16,388 nucleotides of DNA, from assembly GCA_003343885.1 (NCBI GenBank), contig QAKH01000003.1, forward strand, positions 1 through 16,388, given 5' to 3'. The notes under the pieces were generated by a model. It saw only the letters and a list, made by a program, of their open reading frames with translations, was not told where the DNA came from and did no database searches. The stretch is from Clostridiales bacterium. Lineage in GTDB: Bacteria > Bacillota > Clostridia > Oscillospirales > CAG-382. A program made the translations under genes and the position numbers. This document shows positions 6,165 to 13,710 of the stretch, in pieces; position 1 is the first letter of the stretch; each line of letters begins with the position of its first letter.

Positions 6165-7087
6165 TCTCCTTATCGGATCTTGCCGGATTTGATGCTCAAA
6201 AGCCGGTACACGCTTATCTGATTATCGCTCATACCTCTTCCGAGGCGCACCGCTACGCCTCTCTCCTTGCCTGCGCTCTTATGTGCCTCTCTAAAGGAGC
6301 GGACGCCGAGCCCTGCCTTGAATGCGCAAGCTGTAATAAAATTTTGGAGGGTATCCATCCGGACGTAGCATTTTTAGGAAAAGAAAAGGTATCCGTAGAC
6401 GATATACGAGCTGTAAGAAACATGGCGTACATGGCGCCGCACGAAAGCGACCGAAAAATATTTGTTCTGGAAGGCGTCGAAAATTTCAACACCTCGTGCC
6501 AGAACGCTCTTTTAAAAATACTTGAAGAACCGCCGCGGGGAGTAGTATTCATCTTAAGCGCCCTGTCAAAAAGCGGAGTCCTGCCTACTGTACTGTCAAG
6601 AGTCTGCACGCTTACCGTTTCCGTAAAAACAAAAGGAGCCGCTGAACGGACTGCGGCAGAGATTTGCGGCGGCTCATCAGACAGCGAAAAAATCCGTAAA
6701 ACGGCGCTGTATCTTGACTTTTATGAGGATTCTGACGAGAACGCCTTTCCCGCTCAGACAGTTGAAAGTGCATACAGTGCGGCAGTTGATTTTTTCAGTC
6801 TGGCAGGAAATAATCTTTTGTCATCACTTCCGAAAACCAAAGACGAGCTGCAGATATATTTGCGTGTTTTGATGCTCACTGCCCGATGTATCGCGGCATA
6901 CAAGCTTTCGGGCGGTAAGGAAAGCGTCGGAACGCCTCTTGATTCTGCCGAATTTCGCAAAATGTGCGCAAGAGTCACTGCAAAACGCGCTGTGCAGTGC
7001 TATGATATTTTTGAGAAAGCATATGTTTTGGCTGACGAATATGCCAACATGAATGCGCTGTTTGCGTATCTTGCTGAACAGCTTTAA
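6161..7087 (+). CDS. holB: DNA polymerase III delta' subunit (clamp loader)
   Basis: The delta' subunit is the stator of the clamp loader that places the beta sliding clamp on DNA. This 308-residue protein has the expected HAYLI start (residues 17-21), a zinc-binding module with C42, C52, C55 and C58, then VDDIR, the Walker-B-like region FVLEGVENFN (101-110), NALLKILEEPP (115-125) and LPTVLSR with the sensor arginine R147. The P-loop region (IIAHTSSEAH) has lost the GxxGxGK consensus, as is normal for the non-ATPase delta' subunit. The usual SRC triad reads SRV here, with a Cys one place later. The start overlaps darA by four bases. GGAG is about 16 bases away, so initiation probably relies on coupling. 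Identification is strong. Confidence 0.93.
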   Translation: MISLSDLAGFDAQKPVHAYLIIAHTSSEAHRYASLLACALMCLSKGADAEPCLECASCNKILEGIHPDVAFLGKEKVSVDDIRAVRNMAYMAPHESDRKIFVLEGVENFNTSCQNALLKILEEPPRGVVFILSALSKSGVLPTVLSRVCTLTVSVKTKGAAERTAAEICGGSSDSEKIRKTALYLDFYEDSDENAFPAQTVESAYSAAVDFFSLAGNNLLSSLPKTKDELQIYLRVLMLTARCIAAYKLSGGKESVGTPLDSAEFRKMCARVTAKRAVQCYDIFEKAYVLADEYANMNALFAYLAEQL

Positions 7088-7149
7088 TAAATCATATATA
7101 AATATGACATGTGTGCGGTTAAGTTCTCTAAAACGCCTAACATCCGCAG

Positions 7150-7181
7150 TTCCGGAAAGCTTACTTAATATTTTTCCGGAA
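7150..7181. repeat. Inverted repeat in the holB-ricT gap
   Basis: TTCCGGAAA (7150-7158) and TTTCCGGAA (7173-7181) form a perfect nine-base dyad around a 14-base AT-rich loop. Each arm contains the self-complementary octamer TTCCGGAA. No T run follows on the plus strand, so it is not a standard terminator for holB. It could be a paired operator or a processing hairpin. The rest of 7088-7242 shows no other clear signal. Confidence 0.5.
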
Positions 7182-7242
7182 AAAAGTAAAATAATGTATA
7201 CAATAAGCAATAGCTAATCGAAAGGAAAAAACGTATTTTAAT

Positions 7243-9198
7243 ATGAATAATAAACCAAACAATAAACAGCCTAACACCTCGGCTGACGGTGACAGCTCAA
7301 TCAACACGAAAAAAGGTTTTCTTATCTCGCTTCCGTCACGGAACAAAAAGAACACCGAAGCCGCTTCGGGCATTGTTCAGGCAAAAACTATAAATTCCGC
7401 TTCTTCAAGCAGTTCAAATGACGCCAATACGCCGTCTTTCGCTAAAAATGAGGGTAAAAATCCAAGATTTTTCAAAAACAGCGACAGACAGCGCAGTGAT
7501 ACATCGTCCGACAAAAAATTCAAGGACGAACAGCAAAACAAAAAGAAAGGCAAAGACAAAGATTTCGGAGGCGCAAAAAAGCCTTCCGCCGCTCAACAGA
7601 ATTCTGATACTCCTCAAGCTTTGTCAAAGTCAGAAAAAAACAACCGGCACGAGCAGTCCGAGCGTCCTAAGCAAAAAAACAACAAGACTGCCAAGCCGTC
7701 CGAGCTTCGCGAGAAAAAAACTCAACAGCAGTCCCAGCAGCCTCAACAGGAAAAAGCAAAAAGCAATTTAAAACAACAGAACAAAAAAAACAATAAGAAC
7801 TCAGACCGTCCCGAACAAACACGTTCCGAAAAAAAAGAAAGAGACGGCAGAAACGAAAAAAACAATAGAAACGATAGGGGCAGGAACGCGAAAAAAGACA
7901 AACGCACAGAAAAAAGAATGCCAAGTCTTTCTCCGCTTTCCTCGGATATGATGTCTTTTGACAGGCACACTAAGGACGATATTTTATCTTTCTCGGAAAA
8001 AAATTCATCAAAGAGAGAACCGTCCCTCGAGGAAAAGTATAAAAATGCTGTTCCGCTTGCCGAGCAAATCGCTCTTGAAGAAGAAAAGCGCCGTGTAAAA
8101 CCGCGTGCCTTTACCGTGCAAAAAATAGACAGAACAAAGACAGCTAACGCACTTATCGCCGACTCTTCAGCCTCATCAGCTGAAACGAAAACCGAAGATT
8201 TATCCCGATCAGACTCGGAACTGCCGCAAGTCTCTTACGATGAACAGAACGTGTCTGAAAATCCGCAGGAACAGCAGGACATACCGTCAAATCTTGATTT
8301 TGAAGTGGTGGGAGTACGGTTCAGGGAAGCCGGCAAGATTTACTATTTTGATCCCGACGGCAAGGATATACCGTTCGGCACCCCGGTTATTGTGGAAACC
8401 TCCCGTGGCTGTGAATACGGCTACACCGCAATTTCAAACAGACTTGTTCCTCATGACAGCGTAGTTCCGCCGCTTAAAAAGCTCAAGCGTGTTGCAACCG
8501 AGCAGGATACCGAAAAATATCTTGCCAACAAGGCGCTTGAAACCGAAGCCGCACAGATATTCAAGAACAAGGTGTCCGAACTGGGACTGCAAATGAATCT
8601 CGTATTTGTCGAGTACACCTTTGACAACTCAAAGCTGTTATTCTATTTTACTGCCGAAACACGAATAGATTTCCGCGAGCTTGTCAAGGAGCTTGCCTCG
8701 GTTTTCCGCACAAGGATAGAACTGCGCCAGATAGGCGTCCGTGACGAAGCAAAAGTTTTAGGCGGACTCGGCGTATGCGGCAGAAGCATATGCTGCAACA
8801 CCTTTTTAGGCGATTTTGCGCAGGTATCCATAAAAATGGCAAAAGATCAGGGACTTTCGCTAAATTCCGCAAAAATTTCCGGCGCCTGCGGCAAACTTAT
8901 GTGCTGTCTCAGATACGAGGACAAGGTATACAGCGAAGAGATGGCAAGAACGCCGAAGGTAGGCTCTATTGTCGAAACAGACGAAGGAAAAGGCGTCGTA
9001 ACAGAGGCAAACGCTCTTAAGGGTATGGTAAAAGTACGGCTTGACGGGCTTGAAGACGCGCCTCCCAAAGCCTTTAACCGTGACGACGTAAAGATAGTCG
9101 GATTCAACAAAGCCGCAGCCGCAAACCAGGAAAATTCCGACGACCTGCGTGAGCTTGCCGCTTTGGAAGACAACGACAAGCACAGCGACGGAATATAG
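7243..9198 (+). CDS. ricT: PSP1-domain protein RicT (YaaT) with a long disordered N-terminal extension
   Basis: RicT is the Fe-S subunit of the RicA-RicF-RicT (Y) complex, which in B. subtilis steers RNase Y mRNA processing and affects sporulation and competence. The C-terminal 300 residues are a normal PSP1 domain: FEVVGVRFREAGKIYYFDPD from about 353 and YDNSK-like beta strands. The cysteine pairs GVCGRSICC (C512, C517, C518) and GACGKLMCC (C549, C554, C555) match those implicated in [4Fe-4S] binding. The B. subtilis protein has about 275 residues; this one has 651. Residues 1-350 are low-complexity, rich in Lys, Asn, Gln, Ser and Glu, strongly basic around 70-230, and coded by A-rich DNA with two A8 and several A7 runs. 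GAAAGGA lies about 17 bases before ATG 7243, a long spacing, so the exact start is less sure. It follows darA-holB as in other Firmicutes. Confidence 0.9.
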   Translation: MNNKPNNKQPNTSADGDSSINTKKGFLISLPSRNKKNTEAASGIVQAKTINSASSSSSNDANTPSFAKNEGKNPRFFKNSDRQRSDTSSDKKFKDEQQNKKKGKDKDFGGAKKPSAAQQNSDTPQALSKSEKNNRHEQSERPKQKNNKTAKPSELREKKTQQQSQQPQQEKAKSNLKQQNKKNNKNSDRPEQTRSEKKERDGRNEKNNRNDRGRNAKKDKRTEKRMPSLSPLSSDMMSFDRHTKDDILSFSEKNSSKREPSLEEKYKNAVPLAEQIALEEEKRRVKPRAFTVQKIDRTKTANALIADSSASSAETKTEDLSRSDSELPQVSYDEQNVSENPQEQQDIPSNLDFEVVGVRFREAGKIYYFDPDGKDIPFGTPVIVETSRGCEYGYTAISNRLVPHDSVVPPLKKLKRVATEQDTEKYLANKALETEAAQIFKNKVSELGLQMNLVFVEYTFDNSKLLFYFTAETRIDFRELVKELASVFRTRIELRQIGVRDEAKVLGGLGVCGRSICCNTFLGDFAQVSIKMAKDQGLSLNSAKISGACGKLMCCLRYEDKVYSEEMARTPKVGSIVETDEGKGVVTEANALKGMVKVRLDGLEDAPPKAFNRDDVKIVGFNKAAAANQENSDDLRELAALEDNDKHSDGI

Positions 9199-9327
9199 AA
9201 AAAGAACAAACAAAGGAATGTAAAAATAAAAAGAATAAAAGATAACTATCGTACAATACCGATAATTTAATAATTTAAATCATAACGTACTGCATAGCTT
9301 ATTACATTGGAAAGGGATGACTGTGAT

Positions 9328-10326
9328 ATGGAAAAAATTTACCTGCTGCCAAAAACCAAGCAATATAAAGCAAATCTGCATTGTCACACAACTTTATCCG
9401 ACGGCAAATTAACGCCCGAACAAATCAAGCTTGCCTACAAGAAGCACGGTTACTCTATAATCGCCTATACCGACCACGAGTATATCGTAAACCACCAGGA
9501 TCTGAATGACGACGGATTTATCGCTGTCACCTCATACGAATACTCCGTCAATGAGGATCCGCACGGTGACCGCACCGAGTGGACTGACCGCCGCTGCTGC
9601 CACTTGAATTTTTACGCAAAAGACCCTTACCAGGACAAGCACGTTTGCTTTCACCCGGATTTCGTCTGGGGACCGGGCGCAAAGATTGCCGCAACTCTCA
9701 AATACTCGGGCGAGCTTTACAGACGTAACTATAACGAGCTTCAGCACATTATAGACTGCGCAAATGATGCCGGTTATCTTGTGTGCCTGAACCACCCTTA
9801 CTGGTCGCTCCAGCCCCAGTCTGACTATTTTTCCTTAAAAGGATTGTTCGCCATGGAAGTTTACAACACCGGATGTTCGGAGCTTTCCGGCAGCAGCTGG
9901 TATGACTACGGACTTTTCAGTGAATTTAATCAGTCCGTCGCACCGATTGCCGCCGACGATAACCACAACGGGAACGGCGACGTCGAACACTCCGATTCTT
10001 TCGGCGGATTCACGATGATTTGTACAGACGATTTTTCTTACGGCGGAATTATGACCGCTCTTGAAAAGCAAGACTTTTATGCGTCTACCGGTATACTTTT
10101 TGACGAGATATCCGTTTCCGACGGCACTTTGCACGTCAGATGCTCCGAATGTACCTGCATAATGGCGTATTTCGGCGGCAGAAGATGGGTTGACGTCAAA
10201 AACTCCGATGGTGTCACAAACGCTGATTTTCCGATCTATCCCGGTGCACGGTATATACGTGTGTTCTGCACCGATAAAAGAAACGGACAGAAGGCTGTGA
10301 CAAAACCGTTCAAGGTAACCGGCTGA
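9328..10326 (+). CDS. PHP-domain metal-dependent phosphoesterase
   Basis: This 332-residue protein belongs to the polymerase-and-histidinol-phosphatase (PHP) superfamily of metal-dependent phosphoesterases. Visible metal ligands in order are HCH (18-20) in ANLHCHTTLSDG, TDHE (48-51), a later NHPYWS and finally DDNHN, the family's HxH, DH, H and DxH pattern. The substrate cannot be read from sequence; relatives act on nucleoside 3',5'-bisphosphates, histidinol phosphate or oligonucleotides. The C-terminal 90 residues look like a beta-rich accessory domain. I start at ATG 9328, ten bases after AAAGGGA, rather than an upstream in-frame TTG at 9307. The 129 bases before it are AT-rich with no clear promoter. 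It has no signal peptide and is probably cytosolic. The superfamily is firm and the specific role is open. Confidence 0.85.
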   Translation: MEKIYLLPKTKQYKANLHCHTTLSDGKLTPEQIKLAYKKHGYSIIAYTDHEYIVNHQDLNDDGFIAVTSYEYSVNEDPHGDRTEWTDRRCCHLNFYAKDPYQDKHVCFHPDFVWGPGAKIAATLKYSGELYRRNYNELQHIIDCANDAGYLVCLNHPYWSLQPQSDYFSLKGLFAMEVYNTGCSELSGSSWYDYGLFSEFNQSVAPIAADDNHNGNGDVEHSDSFGGFTMICTDDFSYGGIMTALEKQDFYASTGILFDEISVSDGTLHVRCSECTCIMAYFGGRRWVDVKNSDGVTNADFPIYPGARYIRVFCTDKRNGQKAVTKPFKVTG

Positions 10327-10375
10327 AACCGGCGAAGTTTTTTGCACACAGACTACTGTTCCGCTTGGAAACCGA

Positions 10376-10416
10376 TTTATAAAGGCAATTTATAAAAACT
10401 TTATAAAGTTTATAAA
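10376..10416. repeat. Four copies of TTTATAAA upstream of truB
   Basis: The palindromic octamer TTTATAAA occurs at 10376-10383, 10389-10396, 10400-10407 and 10409-10416, spaced 13, 11 and 9 bases apart, in the 151-base gap between the PHP gene and truB. It may be AT-rich promoter DNA, a bending site or a clustered binding site. A short CCGG/CCGG dyad just after the PHP stop is too weak to call a terminator. Confidence 0.55.
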
Positions 10417-10477
10417 GTTAAATAAAATTATGTAAAATAAAACCGATAAAGAAAAAGCATTCCGAAGGAAAGTGTTA

Positions 10478-11392
10478 ATGAACGGGATACTGAATTTATA
10501 CAAACCGCAGGGAATAACCTCTCATACGGCAGTAAGCAAAATAAGAAGGCTTTACGGGGTAAAGCGAGTCGGGCACGCCGGCACGCTCGATCCGATGGCG
10601 AGCGGAGTTCTGCCGGTTCTCATCGGAAACGCCGCAAGCGTGCAGGACCTTATAATGGGGCACGACAAGAGTTACCGTGCCGGCGTTCTTTTCGGCACAG
10701 TAACAGATACCGGCGATATCACGGGAAAAGTGATAAGCAGATGTGAGCCGGATTTCAGCGCGTCAGAATTGGACGATGTGCTGAAAAAATTTGTGGGAGA
10801 ACAAAAGCAGGTTCCTCCCATGTACTCGGCGATAAAGCAAAACGGCGTAAAGCTGTACGATCTTGCAAGAAACGGTATCGAAGTAGAGCGCAAAGCACGT
10901 GATATTACAATATATTCGATAACCACCGAAAAGCCGTATGCCGACAGCCGCTGCGTCATCGACGTTTCCTGTTCAAAAGGAACATACATACGTTCTCTTG
11001 CCGAAGATATCGGAAAGGCGCTTGGCTGCGGAGCGTGTCTTTTCAGCCTCGAGCGCACACGCTGCGGAGTGTACACGTCGGAAAGATCATACACCCTTGA
11101 AGCGCTTGAGGAAATGAGCGCGCGGGGCGACACAGAAGCGCTTGAAGCGGCGCTTGACAGTCCTGAAGAATTATTTTCCGGTCTTGCGAAAGTTGTGCTT
11201 CCGGACTTTTACAAACGCCTTGCGTTAAACGGCGCGGAAATATATTTAAAAAAAGCGAAGATACCGGAAGCGTTGTTTGAAAAGGAAAAATCCTGCCGCC
11301 TGTACGGTGCCGACGGCGTTTTCTTCGCTGTTGCCTGCCTCGGTGAGTACCCCGAGGGAAAGGCAGTTAAAATCAAATACAGATTTCTGTAG
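10478..11392 (+). CDS. truB: tRNA pseudouridine(55) synthase
   Basis: TruB isomerises U55 in the T-loop of nearly all tRNAs (EC 5.4.99.25). The protein has 304 residues from ATG 10478. It opens MNGILNLYKPQGITSHTAV and contains the catalytic motif VGHAGTLDPMASGVLPV with nucleophile D38. The motifs QVPPMYSAIKQNG and CSKGTYIRSLAEDIG (KGTYIR holds the conserved Arg) follow at normal spacing. The C-terminal part is a PUA-like region and is typically variable. GAAGGA lies eight bases before this ATG; a GTG six bases further upstream is in frame but too close to the RBS. It lies 42 bases before glyA with no terminator between them, so the two may be cotranscribed. In many bacteria truB sits near rbfA and ribF, which are not in this window. 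Confidence 0.97.
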   Translation: MNGILNLYKPQGITSHTAVSKIRRLYGVKRVGHAGTLDPMASGVLPVLIGNAASVQDLIMGHDKSYRAGVLFGTVTDTGDITGKVISRCEPDFSASELDDVLKKFVGEQKQVPPMYSAIKQNGVKLYDLARNGIEVERKARDITIYSITTEKPYADSRCVIDVSCSKGTYIRSLAEDIGKALGCGACLFSLERTRCGVYTSERSYTLEALEEMSARGDTEALEAALDSPEELFSGLAKVVLPDFYKRLALNGAEIYLKKAKIPEALFEKEKSCRLYGADGVFFAVACLGEYPEGKAVKIKYRFL

Positions 11393-11434
11393 ATATATAA
11401 AAAACACACAGTTTATTCACGGAGGAAAGAAAAA

Positions 11435-12676
11435 ATGGTAAAGGAAAACATGGAGTTTCTAAAGTCGCTTGACAGCGAAATCGGCGAGGCTGTTGAAAAG
11501 GAATTTGCCCGTCAGTCAAGAAATATCGAGCTTATCGCAAGCGAAAACATAGTATCCGAAGCGGTGCTTGCGGCTGCCGGCACGGTACTTACCAACAAAT
11601 ACGCCGAAGGTTATCCCTCAAAACGCTACTACGGCGGCTGCGAATGCGTTGACATTGCCGAGGAGCTCGCAAGAAAAAGAGCATGCGAACTGTTCGGCGC
11701 AGACCACGCCAACGTTCAGCCCCATTCAGGCGCTAATGCCAACTTTGCCGTTTACACCGCTTTCTGCAAGCCCGGCGACACGGTTATGGGCATGAATCTT
11801 GCTCACGGCGGACACCTCACGCACGGAAGTCCCGTAAACGTTTCCGGAATGTTTTTCAACATTGTTCCGTACGGCGTTAATGACGAAGGCTTTATTGATT
11901 ACGATGAAATGGAACGCATAGCAAAGGAAACAAAGCCGAAGATGATTATTGCCGGCGCAAGCGCATACCCCAGAACCATTGATTTTGAGAGATTTGCGCA
12001 TGTTGCAAAGGAAGTCGGCGCTATTTTCATGGTTGACATGGCGCACATCGCAGGTCTTGTCGCTGCCGGTCTTCATCCGAGCCCTGTTCCGTATGCCGAC
12101 GTTGTAACATCCACAACTCACAAAACCCTCAGAGGTCCCCGCGGCGGTCTTATCCTCTGCAAGGAACAGTACGCAAAGCAGATTGACAAGGCTATATTCC
12201 CGGGAACACAGGGCGGTCCTCTCATGCACATTATCGCGGCAAAGGCAGTATGCTTCGGAGAGGCTCTCAAGCCGGAATTCAAGGCATATGCAAAGCAGGT
12301 TGTATCAAACTCCAAGGCTTTTGCGAATGCTCTTCTTGAAGAAGGCTTCAGGCTTGTTTCGGGCGGTACTGACAATCACCTTTGCCTTGTTGACCTCCGT
12401 CCTTTCTCAATTACAGGAAAAGAGTTCGAAAAGCGTCTTGACTCGGTATATATCACAGTCAACAAGAACGCAATCCCCAACGATCCTGAAACTCCGTTCG
12501 TTACAAGCGGCGTAAGAGTAGGTACTCCTGCCGCTACCTCAAGAGGCTTCAAGGAAGATGATTTTGTCCTTGTTGCAAAGCTTATGAAGCTTGCCGCAAC
12601 CGACATTGAAAACAAGGCGGACTATATCCGTGAAGAGGTTTGCAAGCTCTGCGAAAAATATCCGATTTACAGATAA
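11435..12676 (+). CDS. glyA: Serine hydroxymethyltransferase
   Basis: GlyA is a PLP enzyme that interconverts serine and glycine and supplies 5,10-methylene-tetrahydrofolate (EC 2.1.2.1). The 413-residue length is normal. Conserved blocks appear in order: NIELIASENIVSEAVL, TNKYAEGYPSKRYYGG, FGADHANVQPHSGANAN, LAHGGHLTHGSPVN, VDMAHIAGLVAAG, and the cofactor lysine K230 in TSTTHKTLRGPRGG. FPGTQGGPLMH and the C-terminal RVGTPAATSRGF also match. The ribosome binding site (ACGGAGGAAAG, eight to ten bases before the ATG) is among the best in the window, suggesting high expression. No glycine riboswitch fits in the 42-base gap upstream. Confidence 0.99.
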   Translation: MVKENMEFLKSLDSEIGEAVEKEFARQSRNIELIASENIVSEAVLAAAGTVLTNKYAEGYPSKRYYGGCECVDIAEELARKRACELFGADHANVQPHSGANANFAVYTAFCKPGDTVMGMNLAHGGHLTHGSPVNVSGMFFNIVPYGVNDEGFIDYDEMERIAKETKPKMIIAGASAYPRTIDFERFAHVAKEVGAIFMVDMAHIAGLVAAGLHPSPVPYADVVTSTTHKTLRGPRGGLILCKEQYAKQIDKAIFPGTQGGPLMHIIAAKAVCFGEALKPEFKAYAKQVVSNSKAFANALLEEGFRLVSGGTDNHLCLVDLRPFSITGKEFEKRLDSVYITVNKNAIPNDPETPFVTSGVRVGTPAATSRGFKEDDFVLVAKLMKLAATDIENKADYIREEVCKLCEKYPIYR

Positions 12677-12770
12677 GCATATTTACATATAACTATAATC
12701 CAATGGTAAGTAAAAACGGCGCTATACCAGCGTTTATGATATTTTATGACTGCGTTTACGGTATATTATA

Positions 12771-13460
12771 ATGAGAATCATACTTGCTTCACAAAGTCCG
12801 AGACGAGCCGAGATACTGCGCTCGGCAGGCGTTAGTTTTGAAATAATGCCGGCGGGAATCGACGAAACGGTTTCCCCGGCTCTTTCCCCGTCTGAGGCGG
12901 TATGCGAAATTTCCCGCAGAAAGGCAGAGTATATCGCTGACCTCATTTCTGACGGCGGCGCTTTTATAATTTCCGCCGACACGGTGGTTTGCACCGGTGC
13001 CGCCCTGGCGGACGATGCGTGCTCTCCGGATGGTATTCGCTGTTCGGACAGTGCGTACACTACTGGCGGTACGTGCTCTCCTGACGGTACGTACTCTCCG
13101 TCACGGGAAATTCTTCTCGGCAAGCCGCACGACAAATCCGACGCCTGCCGGATGCTGTCCATGCTTTCGGGCAAAAGTCATTTTGTCTACACGGGCTACT
13201 CGCTGTGTCTTGGCAAAAAAATGTATACCGGTTACCAAAAAACCGAGGTCGAATTCCGTAATCTGACCGATGACGAAATACGGCGGTATGTGGAGAGCGG
13301 CGAGCCTATGGACAAGGCAGGCGCTTACGGAATACAGGAAAAAGGGGCGCTTTTCGTAAAGGGAATTCACGGTGATTATTTCAACGTCATGGGACTTCCT
13401 ATTTGCGATGTGTGCCTTAATGCCGAGCGGGTTTTCGGCGTGAGGCTTGCCTCTTTTTAA
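12771..13460 (+). CDS. maf: Maf-family nucleoside triphosphate pyrophosphatase with an internal insertion
   Basis: Maf proteins hydrolyse non-canonical or pyrimidine nucleoside triphosphates to monophosphates and have been linked to septum control. The fold is clear: ASQSPRRAEILRSAG (6-20), the catalytic Asp70 in ISADTVV, LLGKPHDKSDACRMLSMLSG from 115, TGYSLCLG, TEVEFRNLTDDEIRRYVESGEP and the terminal KAGAYGIQEKGALFVKGIHGD. Family members are usually 185-200 residues; this has 229. The excess sits at residues 75-112, between the SADTVV strand and LGKP, and is a low-complexity Cys/Ser/Pro/Asp/Gly/Thr segment with repeated CSPDG. The start at 12771 has no recognisable Shine-Dalgarno; an AT-rich TATTATA precedes it, so translation may be weak or leaderless. 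It follows glyA by 94 bases. The family is certain; activity with this insert is an inference. Confidence 0.92.
   Translation: MRIILASQSPRRAEILRSAGVSFEIMPAGIDETVSPALSPSEAVCEISRRKAEYIADLISDGGAFIISADTVVCTGAALADDACSPDGIRCSDSAYTTGGTCSPDGTYSPSREILLGKPHDKSDACRMLSMLSGKSHFVYTGYSLCLGKKMYTGYQKTEVEFRNLTDDEIRRYVESGEPMDKAGAYGIQEKGALFVKGIHGDYFNVMGLPICDVCLNAERVFGVRLASF
13016..13106 (+). repeat. Degenerate repeats inside maf coding the CSPDG insertion
   Basis: Units of about 18 bases resembling TACGTGCTCTCCTGACGGTA occur at about 13016-13035, 13070-13089 and, more diverged, 13088-13106; the last two are directly adjacent. All stay in frame, encoding ACSPDG, TCSPDG and TYSPS. The pattern suggests local duplication within the gene rather than an inserted element. 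Confidence 0.6.
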
Positions 13461-13468
13461 CAGGCTGA

Positions 13469-13483
13469 GCCGGTTCGGCCGGC
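13469..13483. other. Short GC-rich hairpin downstream of maf
   Basis: GCCGG (13469-13473) and CCGGC (13479-13483) can pair over a TTCGG loop nine bases after the maf stop. There is no T run after it, so it is at best a weak terminator or an mRNA 3' end structure. Confidence 0.35.
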
Positions 13484-13493
13484 AGGTATGCCG

Positions 13494-13521
13494 CTTGCGG
13501 CTTGCGGCTTGCGGCTTGCGG
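13494..13521. repeat. Heptanucleotide tandem repeat, four perfect copies
   Basis: CTTGCGG is repeated four times without a mismatch (13494-13521) in the 250-base gap between maf and the acyl-CoA ligase gene. Seven is not a multiple of three, so copy changes would shift frame if it were coding, but it appears to be intergenic. The rest of 13522-13710 has no recognisable gene and no clear promoter. Confidence 0.8.
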
Positions 13522-13710
13522 ATTTCCGCTTTCACCAGTTCGGCATTTTCCAGTTGCGGCGAATGATAAGCGCGCAAAAAAAACGAAATGCGGAAATTCA
13601 AAATATTGTTTTGCGGCACAGTACGGCATACGTCTATCGAACGGCAAGCGTTTGAGCTGTCACATATATAAAAAAGCGATAAGGAAATAAATCAAAGGGA
13701 GTAATGTGTT

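Noticed and set aside
7667..7970. Minus-strand ORFs opposite the ricT disordered region
   Set aside because: Their Phe/Ser/Leu-rich translations are the complement of lysine- and glutamine-rich codons, not an independent protein.
9307..9327. TTG start for the PHP gene
   Set aside because: ATG 9328 has a well-spaced AAAGGGA and gives the usual short N-terminus before the HxH motif.
10319..10345. Terminator after the PHP gene (CCGG/CCGG followed by T6)
   Set aside because: Only four base pairs, with seven bases between stem and T run; too weak to support.
11393..11434. Glycine riboswitch before glyA
   Set aside because: Only 42 bases separate truB and glyA, which cannot hold one; a normal RBS explains the region.
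11726..12229. 167-codon minus-strand ORF opposite glyA
   Set aside because: Shadow ORF within a fully conserved gene; no start signal.
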